From positions 1-22,970 of the forward strand of contig CAZNTU010000085.1 in NCBI GenBank assembly GCA_964575975.1: DNA of 22,970 bases. The letters run 5' to 3'. Numbering within the stretch: the stretch's first letter is position 1; each line of letters opens with the position of its first letter. A model generated the notes under the pieces. That model ran no database searches. It worked only from the letters and a program-made list of their open reading frames with translations, and was not told the origin of the DNA. Source of the DNA: G963674505 sp964575975. Lineage in GTDB: Bacteria > Desulfobacterota > Desulfobacteria > Desulfobacterales > SKZT01. A program made the translations under genes and the position numbers. Positions 8,031 through 15,094 of this stretch are shown piece by piece.

Positions 8031-9455
8031 TTATGTTTCCGGAGCGGGCGCGAGGGTCGGCGGAAGGATCTCGCTTGCCCAAGTTCCTCCCAAGGCGAGA
8101 TGCAAATTCACCCTGTTTCTAAGCAGGGTTTCCCGCTGGACGATCAGGTTGCGTTCCAAGTCTTGGACGGTCAATATCTGGGTCAGCACAGGAAGGTAGT
8201 CGGTCAGGCCGTTTCTGTAGCGCAAGACGGCTTGGCGCAAAGCTATGCGAGCGGTTTCGACCACTTTCTTCAGTTTTTCGATATGCTCCAGTTGCCTGGC
8301 TTCCGTAACGAGAGCGTTCTCGACCTCTCTGATGGCAACCAGGACCGTCTCGCGGTAGAACGCGAGATTTTCGTCCACCACGGCTTCGGTCCGATCGACT
8401 TCGGCCGCCCGTCGGTTTCCGTCGAAAATGGGCGCCGCGATTCCGGAGGCCAAAGTCAGAATCCAATTGTCCAAAAGAAAATCCAAGTGGTCGCCGTCTA
8501 TGAATCCACCGGCCTTTAGGGAAACGGATGGCAGCCTGTTTGCGCGTGCGGCGGCAACGTCCCAGCCGGCCGCCCGGAGTCTCGCCTGGACCGCCCGGAT
8601 ATCGGGACGGTACTCCAGAAGGTCGGCGGGGATACCGGCGGGAGGAGCGGGAGTCAATTTCGGGAGTCGTTCCCTTCCTATTTCGACGATGCTTCGGGGG
8701 GGATTGCCGGCAAGGACCGCCAATTCGTTGATCAGCCTTTCCTTTTCGGCCTGGGCCAACGGGATTTCGGCGCGCAACCGGTCGATCACCTGCTGTTGCT
8801 GGTAGACGTCCAAGGCCGACACGATCGCCTGGCGAAACCTTAATACGATAAGCTCGAGAAACGTAAAGTTCGTCTCCAGCTGCTCTTCCAGAAGGGCGAT
8901 TTGCATTTTCTGGGATACGATTCGAATCCACCTGTCGGAGATTTCGCCGGCAAGCAGGAGGGCCGCGAAATTCAAGTCCTGTTCTCGGGCTTCGACCGAG
9001 AGGAGCGAAGCCTCCCTCTCCGCTCGGATTTTTCCCCACAAATCCGGTTCGTAGCTGCCGGAAAGGCCTGCGGAATAGTTTCTCGACGAGAATGTGTCGC
9101 TTATGCCGTTTTTTATTCTCCTCCGGGAGTAGCCGAGATCGCCCGTGCCGGTAAGATCGGGGTACAGGTCGGCGCCCGCTATTTCGGCGACCGCCCTTGC
9201 TTGCCGCAGTCTCGCGTACACCTGCTCCAGCTCGGGACTTTTCGAGAACGCGCTTTCTATGAACGAGTTCAGTTCGGGGTCGTCGAATGACGTCCACCAT
9301 TTTGTTTCGGGCGCGGCCGTTCCGGTTTCGGCGGAAAAGGTCGCGGGGATGTCGCTTGCGACGTCGGGAACCGGGTCGGGTCGAAAGGGAGCGCAGGAGC
9401 CAAGTCCCAAAACGGACAATATCAGCGGCGCTATGACAAAAAGTTTTAAAGGCAT
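8031..9455 (-). CDS. Outer-membrane efflux lipoprotein, NodT/TolC family
   Basis: A 474-residue outer-membrane factor of the pump. The ATG at 9455 gives a lipoprotein signal peptide (MPLKLFVIAPLILSVLGLGS then Cys21). It is followed by two repeated OEP regions, including the typical ELEQVYARLRQARA helix, PDLTGTGDLGYSRR and the later EYRPDIRAVQARLRAAGWDVAAARANRLPSVSL segments. The frame is open far upstream to 9830, but those 125 codons do not resemble this family and bury the signal peptide. First gene of the efflux unit, 122 bases ahead of the adaptor ATG. Lipidation at Cys21 is inferred; the lipobox LGSC is slightly unusual in having Gly and Ser before Cys. Confidence 0.93.
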   Translation of the reverse strand: MPLKLFVIAPLILSVLGLGSCAPFRPDPVPDVASDIPATFSAETGTAAPETKWWTSFDDPELNSFIESAFSKSPELEQVYARLRQARAVAEIAGADLYPDLTGTGDLGYSRRRIKNGISDTFSSRNYSAGLSGSYEPDLWGKIRAEREASLLSVEAREQDLNFAALLLAGEISDRWIRIVSQKMQIALLEEQLETNFTFLELIVLRFRQAIVSALDVYQQQQVIDRLRAEIPLAQAEKERLINELAVLAGNPPRSIVEIGRERLPKLTPAPPAGIPADLLEYRPDIRAVQARLRAAGWDVAAARANRLPSVSLKAGGFIDGDHLDFLLDNWILTLASGIAAPIFDGNRRAAEVDRTEAVVDENLAFYRETVLVAIREVENALVTEARQLEHIEKLKKVVETARIALRQAVLRYRNGLTDYLPVLTQILTVQDLERNLIVQRETLLRNRVNLHLALGGTWASEILPPTLAPAPET

Positions 9456-9841
9456 GGTGGCGAATTCCAATAAAATTGTGAAAAAGCTTGCCGACGCAAT
9501 TTCGAAACGAACGAAAAAGCACTTTAACACATAAAACCAATTCTTCAAACGGATCAGCCGAATCCGGCGCGCGCCTTGGGTCGCGTTTCGGCCATGCAAT
9601 TTGTCCGATGTGGAGAAGGATGAGGCAACGAACGCAAATACGGGGGGATACGAAAACGATTCGGGGAGATTGTCCCGGGGGCTTTCGGGAATTATATTGA
9701 AAAATTGGAAAGGCAGAAAGCCTGTCGTTAAACAATCTTTGTCGCCGCGAAATATTCCTCCGGTTGCCAGAATCGAGAAGTTCGCGTGCTCGCAATGGCG
9801 GAGGCAAGGCGTCAAGAAACACAATTGCATCGGGAGGTGAA
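9456..9841. promoter_or_regulatory. Divergent intergenic region upstream of efflux operon and small membrane protein
   Basis: About 385 bases lie between the outer-membrane factor start (minus strand) and the small membrane protein (plus strand). It must hold the promoters for both. I could not assign a convincing -35/-10 or sigma-54 element on either strand, and no regulator gene flanks it. A short hairpin AGGC-AGAAA-GCCT occurs near 9713-9725. A strong Shine-Dalgarno GGGAGGTGA ends the region at 9832-9840. Confidence 0.4.
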
Positions 9842-10249
9842 ATTTTCGGCTATTTTATTTCGAAACTGATCGCAAAGAATTTCGGGTTTGACAAGCAAGA
9901 GTTGATCGATGCACACACCAGTATCCTCTTGGTTTGGATTGTCGTGTTTTTGATCGTGTCCGCGAGCATACCTCTGGGACTGGCCGTGGGAATAGGCACC
10001 GTTCTATTGACCAACCTGCTGGAAATCACGGATCTTTCCATCTACCCTTCGCCGAACTTCTTCGTGAAAATCGTCTCGAGCATTTGGATTGTTCTGTTTT
10101 TCATCTATTTCTCAAGCAGGGTGGGGAGGGCGTCGGGAAAAGGCGGCGACGCGACCGGCCTCGCGAGCGACCTTATTGTCAAACCGTTGTTGTTGGTAGC
10201 CGGATATTTCGCGTTGTTGCTCGGTTTCGGGCTTTTTGCGAGGCTTTGA
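9842..10249 (+). CDS. Small polytopic membrane protein, unknown function
   Basis: About 135 residues with three hydrophobic segments: about 28-50 (ILLVWIVVFLIVSASIPLGL), 73-92 (FFVKIVSSIWIVLFFIYF) and 112-132 (LIVKPLLLVAGYFALLLGFG). A charged amphipathic N-terminus precedes them (SKLIAKNFGFDKQELIDAH). I do not recognise a family. The start is a puzzle. The best Shine-Dalgarno, GGGAGGTGA at 9832-9840, points at an ATT at 9842, not a usual start. The only in-frame ATG is at 9764, whose 26 extra codons look non-coding. A TTG at 9902 would begin inside the conserved-looking N-terminus. A 6+6 hairpin overlaps the stop codon (10245-10264). It stands alone between two intergenic gaps. Confidence 0.7.
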   Translation: MFGYFISKLIAKNFGFDKQELIDAHTSILLVWIVVFLIVSASIPLGLAVGIGTVLLTNLLEITDLSIYPSPNFFVKIVSSIWIVLFFIYFSSRVGRASGKGGDATGLASDLIVKPLLLVAGYFALLLGFGLFARL

Positions 10250-10267
10250 CAAATCGACGTCAAAACC
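10242..10267 (+). other. Stem-loop at the stop codon of the small membrane protein gene
   Basis: GGCTTTGAC and GTCAAAACC pair with one mismatch around an 8-base loop, spanning the TGA stop at 10247-10249. There is no following T-run, so it is not a standard intrinsic terminator. It may stabilise the mRNA end or be chance. Confidence 0.3.
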
Positions 10268-10395
10268 GGATCTTAATCGAGCGTTCATGATTTTCACCTG
10301 CTTTTTTGCGCCCTGCCAGTGGTGAGGTCGCGAATTTCCGGCAACGTCCGCAACATGCCCTTAGTCGGCAAACGTTTCGAATCCATATTGAAGAA

Positions 10396-10414
10396 TTGCG
10401 AATGCTGTTCGCAA
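10396..10414. promoter_or_regulatory. Perfect inverted repeat upstream of NAD(P)H oxidoreductase (candidate operator)
   Basis: TTGCGAA-TGCTG-TTCGCAA is a perfect 7+5+7 inverted repeat ending 38 bases before the ATG at 10453. Size, symmetry and distance suit a dimeric repressor (for example MarR, HxlR or TetR type) acting on the quinone-reductase-like gene. No regulator gene is adjacent. The link to the gene is inference from position. Confidence 0.45.
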
Positions 10415-10452
10415 AATGGTCACAACTGTAGAGGAAAATTCGCGGAGAATAT

Positions 10453-11058
10453 ATGAAAGTACTCGTAATTTTGGCACATCCGGAAAAAGGAAGCTTCAAC
10501 CACGCTATCGTGGAAACGGTCGTGAAAAGGCTCTCGAACAACAGGCACGAGATCGTTTTCCACGATCTGTACGAACAGAAATTCGATCCGGTCCTGCCCG
10601 GACCCGAAATACCGTTCGACACTCCTTGTCTGTGCCCGAAAGTGAGAAAGCATTGCGAGGATCTTGCGACCGCCGACGGCATTGTCGTGGTGCATCCCAA
10701 TTGGTGGGGGCAGCCTCCCGCGATTTTGAAAGGCTGGATCGACCGGGTGGTAAGGCCGGGAGTCGCGTACAGGTTTTTGGAGGGAGACGGCGGCGAAGGC
10801 ATACCGGTCGGACTTCTGAAAGCCGGGTCGGCCGTCGTGTTCAATACCGCCAATACCCCCGCCGAAAGAGAACGCGCCGTTTTCAAGGACCCCTTGGAGC
10901 TTCTTTGGAAAAACTGCATTTTCGATTTGTGCGGCGTTAAACGCTTCTATAGGGAAATGTTCGCCGTCGTCGTCACTTCAAGCCCCGAACAGAGAAAAAA
11001 ATGGCTCGAGCGGGTGGAGGAAGTGATCGAGGAAAACTATCCGCCGATCAAAGCTTAG
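10453..11058 (+). CDS. NAD(P)H-dependent quinone/FMN oxidoreductase, flavodoxin fold
   Basis: A 201-residue cytoplasmic flavoprotein of the NQO1/MdaB/KefF (Flavodoxin_2) type, expected to transfer two electrons from NAD(P)H to quinones or similar acceptors. Visible signatures are the first strand and FMN phosphate loop VLVILAHPEKGSFNHAI (residues 3-19), HPNWWGQPPAILKGWIDRVV (81-100), and RPGVAYRF (101-108), which contacts flavin in the family. Length is typical. The ATG at 10453 follows GCGGAG at about 8 bases. It is monocistronic here, preceded by a perfect inverted repeat. Response to electrophile or quinone stress is a plausible role but not shown by the sequence. Confidence 0.92.
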   Translation: MKVLVILAHPEKGSFNHAIVETVVKRLSNNRHEIVFHDLYEQKFDPVLPGPEIPFDTPCLCPKVRKHCEDLATADGIVVVHPNWWGQPPAILKGWIDRVVRPGVAYRFLEGDGGEGIPVGLLKAGSAVVFNTANTPAERERAVFKDPLELLWKNCIFDLCGVKRFYREMFAVVVTSSPEQRKKWLERVEEVIEENYPPIKA

Positions 11059-11648
11059 CGGGTCGCTCGAAATCGGTCGATATGGCGACTCCAGAACCGA
11101 AATTCGTCGGCTGCGGAGGTGTCGGAAAATTTGACGGTCGCGCCCGGGGAAAATCATGCCGGATTGCCATTTAAAAAATGCCTGCCGGGACGATACATTG
11201 CCCAAGACGCGAACCGCCCGATTTCGGATTCGTATGCGCCGCGCAGGCCGAACGCGGCCAAAAAGCGTCGTTCGGAAAACCTCCCGCTTTGGTGGCAGTT
11301 GCTTTCTTCCTTCAAAACGAAAGGTCTTTTTTGAGTTTCGACAATGGAAACGATCGAGCGTCGGGCTCGTGTCGATAATTTTTACATTTCGAGGGTCGCT
11401 AAAATCGCGCGGTCCTTGGGTCGTTCCCATTCCCCCCGCACGAAATAGCCCCTCGGCCGCGTGCCAAAGCAAAATAAACAAATTAAAACAATAGGTTGCG
11501 TTGATTTTTTCCCCTGTTTGAAAACAAGGCCGCTTTCGTTCGGGCATGCTATGTGCAAGGTTTTTCGTCGGAAACGAATGGGCGCGTTTTAAAAGCAAGG
11601 CATGGATAGATTCATGTCCAAAAGAATGCGTTGGCAACAGGAGGAAAA
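11059..11648. other. 590-base intergenic region upstream of PEP-CTERM gene
   Basis: No convincing gene. A 71-codon frame at 11119-11334 opens with GTG directly after GGAG, but its sequence has no recognisable features and its codon use is mixed. The last 140 bases are AT-rich and hold the regulatory signals for the PEP-CTERM gene: a small perfect inverted repeat TGTTT-GA-AAACA (11515-11526) and a sigma-54-like element (11542-11557). Confidence 0.5.
11542..11557 (+). promoter_or_regulatory. Candidate sigma-54 (-24/-12) promoter of the PEP-CTERM gene
   Basis: GGGCATGCTATGTGCA matches the sigma-54 layout: GG at 11543-11544 and GC at 11555-11556, exactly 12 bases apart. The blocks GGCA-G and TGCA fit the consensus TGGCACG-N4-TTGCA with about three mismatches. 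Transcription would begin near 11568, leaving a leader of about 80 bases before the ATG. In several bacteria RpoN with the PrsK/PrsR two-component system controls PEP-CTERM genes, which makes this plausible. It rests on a by-eye motif match. Confidence 0.5.
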
Positions 11649-12311
11649 ATGAAAAAAAAATATTTGGTTTGGGTAATTTTGGGGAGCCTTGCGCTCCTAT
11701 GCATGGCCGCGAACGCGAGCGCCGTTTATATTCAAATGGAAGCGGGCGACGACTACAGCTTTCGGTTCTCCATTGCGAATACCGAGAACTCTCGCGTTTA
11801 TCAGGCGACTTTGGAGAACACCAGTTCGGATAGCACTCCTCCCCTCCCCTTGATAGACCTGCTGGCCTTTAATATGAACGCGACGTTGAACGAGGATTTC
11901 ACTGTGAGCAACATAAGCCCCGCCTGGAATTTCAGGGAGGGCGCAAGAGGAGTGCAGTTCGATTACATAGTTGAACGAGTTCGGCCGATGGACCGCCTGG
12001 AACCGGGAGAGGAGCTGACTTTCGATTTCATATTCGACGAGAACTACATATTTTCAGATCAACCGTTTTTCGATCTTTGGTTGAACGTGGATCAGTCGTT
12101 AGGAAGGGGAATTGGCGGTGGAGAGGATTTGGGGCAGGCGGCCGTCAGGTTTCAGCAACTCGGTCCCGGCGGAGAAGGCAGCGACTTGGTAGCGTCCGAT
12201 TGGCAAGGAAATCCTATTCCCGAGCCAGGGACCGTCCTTTTGATGGGCATGGGGCTTTTGAGCGTTTTCGGATTGCGCGGCGGACGGAAATTTTTAAAAG
12301 GACGATCGTAA
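11649..12311 (+). CDS. PEP-CTERM sorting domain secreted protein
   Basis: A 220-residue exported protein with the exosortase-dependent sorting signal. The Sec signal peptide is residues 1-25 (MKKKYLVWVILGSLALLCMA, cleavage likely after ASA). The C-terminus carries PEPGT at about 191, a hydrophobic stretch (VLLMGMGLLSVFGL) and a basic tail (RGGRKFLKGRS). The mature part is acidic and beta-rich with no recognised domain, and has no cysteine. Such proteins are thought to cross the inner membrane, be cleaved and anchored by an exosortase, and join the EPS matrix. The ATG at 11649 sits behind a strong AGGAGG at 11639-11644. An upstream in-frame TTG (11631) would add six residues ahead of the signal peptide. 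No exosortase gene is in the window; EpsI and EPS genes start about 3 kb downstream. Confidence 0.93.
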   Translation: MKKKYLVWVILGSLALLCMAANASAVYIQMEAGDDYSFRFSIANTENSRVYQATLENTSSDSTPPLPLIDLLAFNMNATLNEDFTVSNISPAWNFREGARGVQFDYIVERVRPMDRLEPGEELTFDFIFDENYIFSDQPFFDLWLNVDQSLGRGIGGGEDLGQAAVRFQQLGPGGEGSDLVASDWQGNPIPEPGTVLLMGMGLLSVFGLRGGRKFLKGRS

Positions 12312-12344
12312 AGCTCCTTCAGGTTTCGATATGGCTGCGAAGTG

Positions 12345-12382
12345 CGGGGGACGCTCCGATGGGGCGTCTCCCGTACCTTTTT
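12345..12382 (+). terminator. Intrinsic terminator after PEP-CTERM gene
   Basis: CGGGGGACGC and GCGTCTCCCG pair over 10 positions (one G-T wobble) around a 9-base loop. A CCTTTTT tract follows shortly after. It lies 34 bases past the PEP-CTERM stop, so it should end that monocistronic transcript. Confidence 0.65.
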
Positions 12383-12399
12383 GAGGGGGCGGTGTCGTC

Positions 12400-12433
12400 G
12401 AAAAGCAGCCGGACCATCCCGGTCCGGTCCGGC
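12400..12433 (-). terminator. Candidate terminator of the ComF gene
   Basis: Read on the minus strand, GCCGGACC and GGTCCGGC pair perfectly (8 bp; an inner alternative of 7 bp with a 5-base loop also exists), followed by TGCTTTTC. It sits about 50 bases past the ComF stop, between convergent genes. The T-run is short, so efficiency is uncertain. Confidence 0.45.
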
Positions 12434-12484
12434 GGGGGAAACTTGTTTGTCGGGCGAAAGCACCCCCCCCTCTTGAAGAGCCGA

Positions 12485-13327
12485 TTATTGAAGGTTTCTT
12501 TCCGTCTGCGATAACGTCAGCACGTCCACGCCCGCCGCTCCGCTCCGGAAGAGGGTTTTCGCGCATTCGTCGGCCGTTGCCCCGGTCGTGAAAACGTCAT
12601 CCACCAGAAGCACGTTTTTGCCTTTGACGGCAAGCGGGTCCCTAACGCGGAAAACGCCTTTGATATTCTTCAGACGCTCCTTGCGCGTCATGCCCACTTG
12701 CGACTTGGTCCCTCGCGTTCTGACCAAGACGTCCTGGCTCACGACAATCGGGCGGGCAAGTCCTGGCTCCGTGCCGTGCAAGCGGTCGGACCAGTTCCGG
12801 ATCAACTGGTAGGTCTGGTTGAATCCTCGCTTTCTCAACCTCCCGCCGTGAAGGGGAACGGGAACGACAACGTCGATTTCCCCCGGCTCCCAGTTTTCCG
12901 TGAAAACGCGAAACAGAAGATCGCCCAGAGCGCCGGCCAGATAAGTCTTTCGCCGGTATTTCAGAAGGTGAATCGCCTCTTGCAGAGACCTGTCGTAAAG
13001 TCCGTAGGCTCTGGCCTTGCCAAAGGCGAGGGGCGCCTTGACGCATTTTGCGCAGGCGTGGTCCTCCCCTTCGCGGCTGACGAACATGAATCCGCATATG
13101 GAACATTTCGGAGATTCCACGACGGTAAAATCGCAGGCGCATGCCTGGCACAAAAAAGGGGCCATGACATCAGGGAATGACAGACTGCCGATCGGCATGT
13201 TCGGCCTGTCGAAAAAACGGCCGCAAATCAGACACCGCGTCGGAAAAACCGCTTTAAAAAACGCTTCCAGGATTTTTTCGGATAGAAGTTTCACGCAGCC
13301 GAAACACCCTTTTCTTTTCCGGACCAA
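12485..13327 (-). CDS. comF: ComF family phosphoribosyltransferase-like protein
   Basis: A 280-residue cytoplasmic ComF protein, a family linked to DNA uptake in natural competence. The N-terminal double zinc ribbon is visible as Cys pairs C32/C35, C60/C63, C75/C78 and C92/C95. The C-terminal phosphoribosyltransferase-like domain has VVPVPLHGGRLRKRGFNQ (about 153-170) and the PRPP-binding loop VLLVDDVFTTGAT (239-251). The start is a TTG at 13327 behind GGAG; the family is usually about 240 residues, so a later start such as the in-frame GTG a dozen codons on is possible. It is convergent with the PEP-CTERM gene and divergent from the response regulator. No other competence gene is near. Confidence 0.93.
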   Translation of the reverse strand: MVRKRKGCFGCVKLLSEKILEAFFKAVFPTRCLICGRFFDRPNMPIGSLSFPDVMAPFLCQACACDFTVVESPKCSICGFMFVSREGEDHACAKCVKAPLAFGKARAYGLYDRSLQEAIHLLKYRRKTYLAGALGDLLFRVFTENWEPGEIDVVVPVPLHGGRLRKRGFNQTYQLIRNWSDRLHGTEPGLARPIVVSQDVLVRTRGTKSQVGMTRKERLKNIKGVFRVRDPLAVKGKNVLLVDDVFTTGATADECAKTLFRSGAAGVDVLTLSQTERNLQ

Positions 13328-13772
13328 CTCGTTGTCTCCAAAGTCGTTCCGTTTTAAAATCGGACGACCCTCCTGTCAACATTCGAAGGGAAATTTTATA
13401 AATACCATAGTTTACCCATTGTTCTCGAATAATTTTAGTGATAGACAAGAAACTTGATCGCAATATCAGGCCTCGCTTGACGTATTGCCGGTCGTTGAAA
13501 AAGAAATTGATTTCGTTTCTCTAAGGCGTTCTCGCATTACTGCAAGGGAGAAACCCTCGTGCGGGTTTGCATACATTCCATCCAGAACTCCCGATCCCCG
13601 ATACCCCTAACAAGATAAATCCCAGTTTCGTAATTGTTCGGCAGGAAGAACAAGCAAGGACGATTTTTTATGATCGAAAGAGGGCTTTTTTGGAAGAGAA
13701 ACGGCCAATTTGCGCCATATCCGGCCGGACATTGAAAAACCTGTCGTGCCGGAGGCCTTACAGGAGACAGCA
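13328..13772. promoter_or_regulatory. Divergent intergenic region between comF and response regulator
   Basis: 445 bases without a credible gene. The comF side (13380-13450) is AT-rich. An inverted repeat AAACCC-TCGTGC-GGGTTT lies at 13551-13568, about 205 bases before the response regulator ATG. A TTGACG at 13477-13482 has no matching -10 at normal spacing. The Shine-Dalgarno CAGGAGA (13761-13767) fixes the response regulator start. Confidence 0.4.
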
Positions 13773-14438
13773 ATGGCAGAGAAATCGACCGTGTTGATTA
13801 TCGACGAGCATCCACTTTTCAGGGAGGGTGTTAAATCCATTTTCAGGGACGACGCCAAATACGGGATCGTAGGGGAGGCCACCAACGCGGCCGAAGCCCG
13901 CCGTAAAGCCGCCGAGCTTAAACCGGACATCGTTTTGCTCGAATTGGCCTTGCCGGACGGGCGAGGATTCGACCTGATCAAGGAGATCAAAAAGACGGCG
14001 CCGAATTCGGCCATCATCGTTTTGACGATGCACACGAAGGTGAACAAAATTGTCGAAGCGTTCAAGGCCGGAGCGATCGCCTATTTAATCAAGGATTCTC
14101 CCCTGGAATTTTTCATGCAAGCGATGAATTCGGCCTCCAAGGGGGAATATTTCATGGATCCCGCCATTTCGGACAAGATTGTCAGCGAACTTGTCAAAGA
14201 ACCGGAAAAAGAAAGAAATATCGTAAACGGGAATCTTACGCGAAGAGAACGTGAAATCATCGTCTTGCTGGCAGAGGGGGACAGGCCCAAGCAGATCGCC
14301 GAAAAATTGTATATCAGCCGCAAGACCGTCGAAAACCACCGATATAACGTAATGCGAAAACTAGGTCTTCACAGTACTCACGATTTAGTAAAATACGCCG
14401 TAAAATCCGGACTGATAGACATTGAAATGTGGCATTAG
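13773..14438 (+). CDS. NarL/FixJ-type response regulator with Glu at the phospho-acceptor site
   Basis: A 221-residue two-domain regulator. The receiver (residues about 6-122) keeps D11/E12 of the acidic pocket, T85 and K107. The aspartate normally phosphorylated is E57, within DIVLLELALPDGRG. Glutamate here often mimics phosphorylation, so the protein may be constitutively active. The C-terminal LuxR-type helix-turn-helix spans about 155-213 (LTRREREIIVLLAEGDRPKQ, then ISRKTVENHRYNVMRKLGL). The ATG at 13773 follows CAGGAGA. It is divergent from comF and lies just ahead of the EPS cluster, with no histidine kinase next to it. Its targets are unknown; the EPS promoter region directly downstream is an obvious candidate. 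Confidence 0.93.
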   Translation: MAEKSTVLIIDEHPLFREGVKSIFRDDAKYGIVGEATNAAEARRKAAELKPDIVLLELALPDGRGFDLIKEIKKTAPNSAIIVLTMHTKVNKIVEAFKAGAIAYLIKDSPLEFFMQAMNSASKGEYFMDPAISDKIVSELVKEPEKERNIVNGNLTRREREIIVLLAEGDRPKQIAEKLYISRKTVENHRYNVMRKLGLHSTHDLVKYAVKSGLIDIEMWH

Positions 14439-15094
14439 AAAAAGTGTCGTCCACAAGAAGCGCCTAATACCGGGCATGGAAGGCGCCATTGGGTCGAGAG
14501 CTTTGGAAATCGCCCCAAAACGAGGGGAGGGCAAGTCTGAAGACAGGGTGAAATTCCCAATTGTTTGACAATCGTCCCATTATAAATGAGACAAACGACT
14601 TATTTACTTAAGTTTTCAAATGACTTAACAATGAAACGGCAAGAATATATTCAACATCGGAATCATCGACTTCGAATCTCCTTTTCGATCTCTTTCGCCA
14701 TGAGTGCATACTGCGATATCGAGAAAATCGTATCGCATGCGCGGGCATTCATCTAAGCCAGAAAAAAAACTTCGCTTACAATTCGCGGAAAGAACTGTAA
14801 AAATTCCGGCTAGATTTCTTGGGGTTTGGTGCTTTGGCTTTCAGCGGGCGGGCGATTTTAATTTGTTCAATAAAATCCAGGTAAATACGACGTCAAGTTT
14901 CATGTCGTCGGCCATGGATTCGATTATAAAATAAACAAGCCGAAAATTCAGCAAGTTGTTCGAAACGGTCCCGTGCCTCGAAAGAGCGGAGCTGCGCGCA
15001 ACGGAACAAATGCGGTCGCCCTTTCGAATCGATGCTTGGATGGACCCTTCGCCAGTACGAAAAAAAAGACGATTTCATTCAAGGGAGAGAAACG
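14439..15094. promoter_or_regulatory. 656-base intergenic region ahead of the EPS cluster
   Basis: No gene found; short frames here lack coding character. The 14560-14660 part is clearly AT-rich and contains a 19-base near-perfect palindrome GTC-C-CATT-ATA-AATG-A-GAC (14574-14592). A further 6-bp inverted repeat GCGCCT/AGGCGC lies near 14460-14486 just after the response regulator and has no T-run. The long leader (several hundred bases) before the export gene suggests complex control. No promoter can be assigned with confidence. Confidence 0.45.
14574..14592. promoter_or_regulatory. Palindromic candidate operator in EPS upstream region
   Basis: GTCCCATTATAAATGAGAC is symmetric apart from one pair (GTC/GAC and CATT/AATG arms about an ATA centre) and lies in the most AT-rich part of the region. 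It sits between the response regulator gene and the first EPS gene and could bind a dimeric regulator. Position and symmetry are the only evidence. Confidence 0.35.

Noticed and set aside
7909..8082. In-frame N-terminal extension of the membrane-fusion protein.
   Set aside because: It would overlap the upstream gene by 52 bases and place a second hydrophobic segment before the normal anchor; the ATG at 7908 gives the standard architecture.
11119..11334. 71-codon frame starting with GTG upstream of the PEP-CTERM gene.
   Set aside because: Shine-Dalgarno too close to the GTG, no recognisable features, mixed codon use; possible but unsupported.
14460..14486. GCGCCT/AGGCGC inverted repeat after the response regulator as a terminator.
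   Set aside because: Loop of about 15 bases and no T-run follow it.
14546..14558. GGGTGAAATTCCC, identical to a stretch typical of FMN riboswitches.
   Set aside because: The rest of the RFN element (for example the GACCGGCGGT part and paired outer stem) is missing and the downstream genes are not riboflavin-related; treated as coincidence.
14835..14850. TGGCTTTCAGCGGGCG, GG and GC at sigma-54 spacing upstream of the export gene.
   Set aside because: The -12 block reads GGGC rather than TTGC and the -24 block matches only TGGC; too weak to call. A similar weak match at 14473-14486 was dismissed for the same reason.
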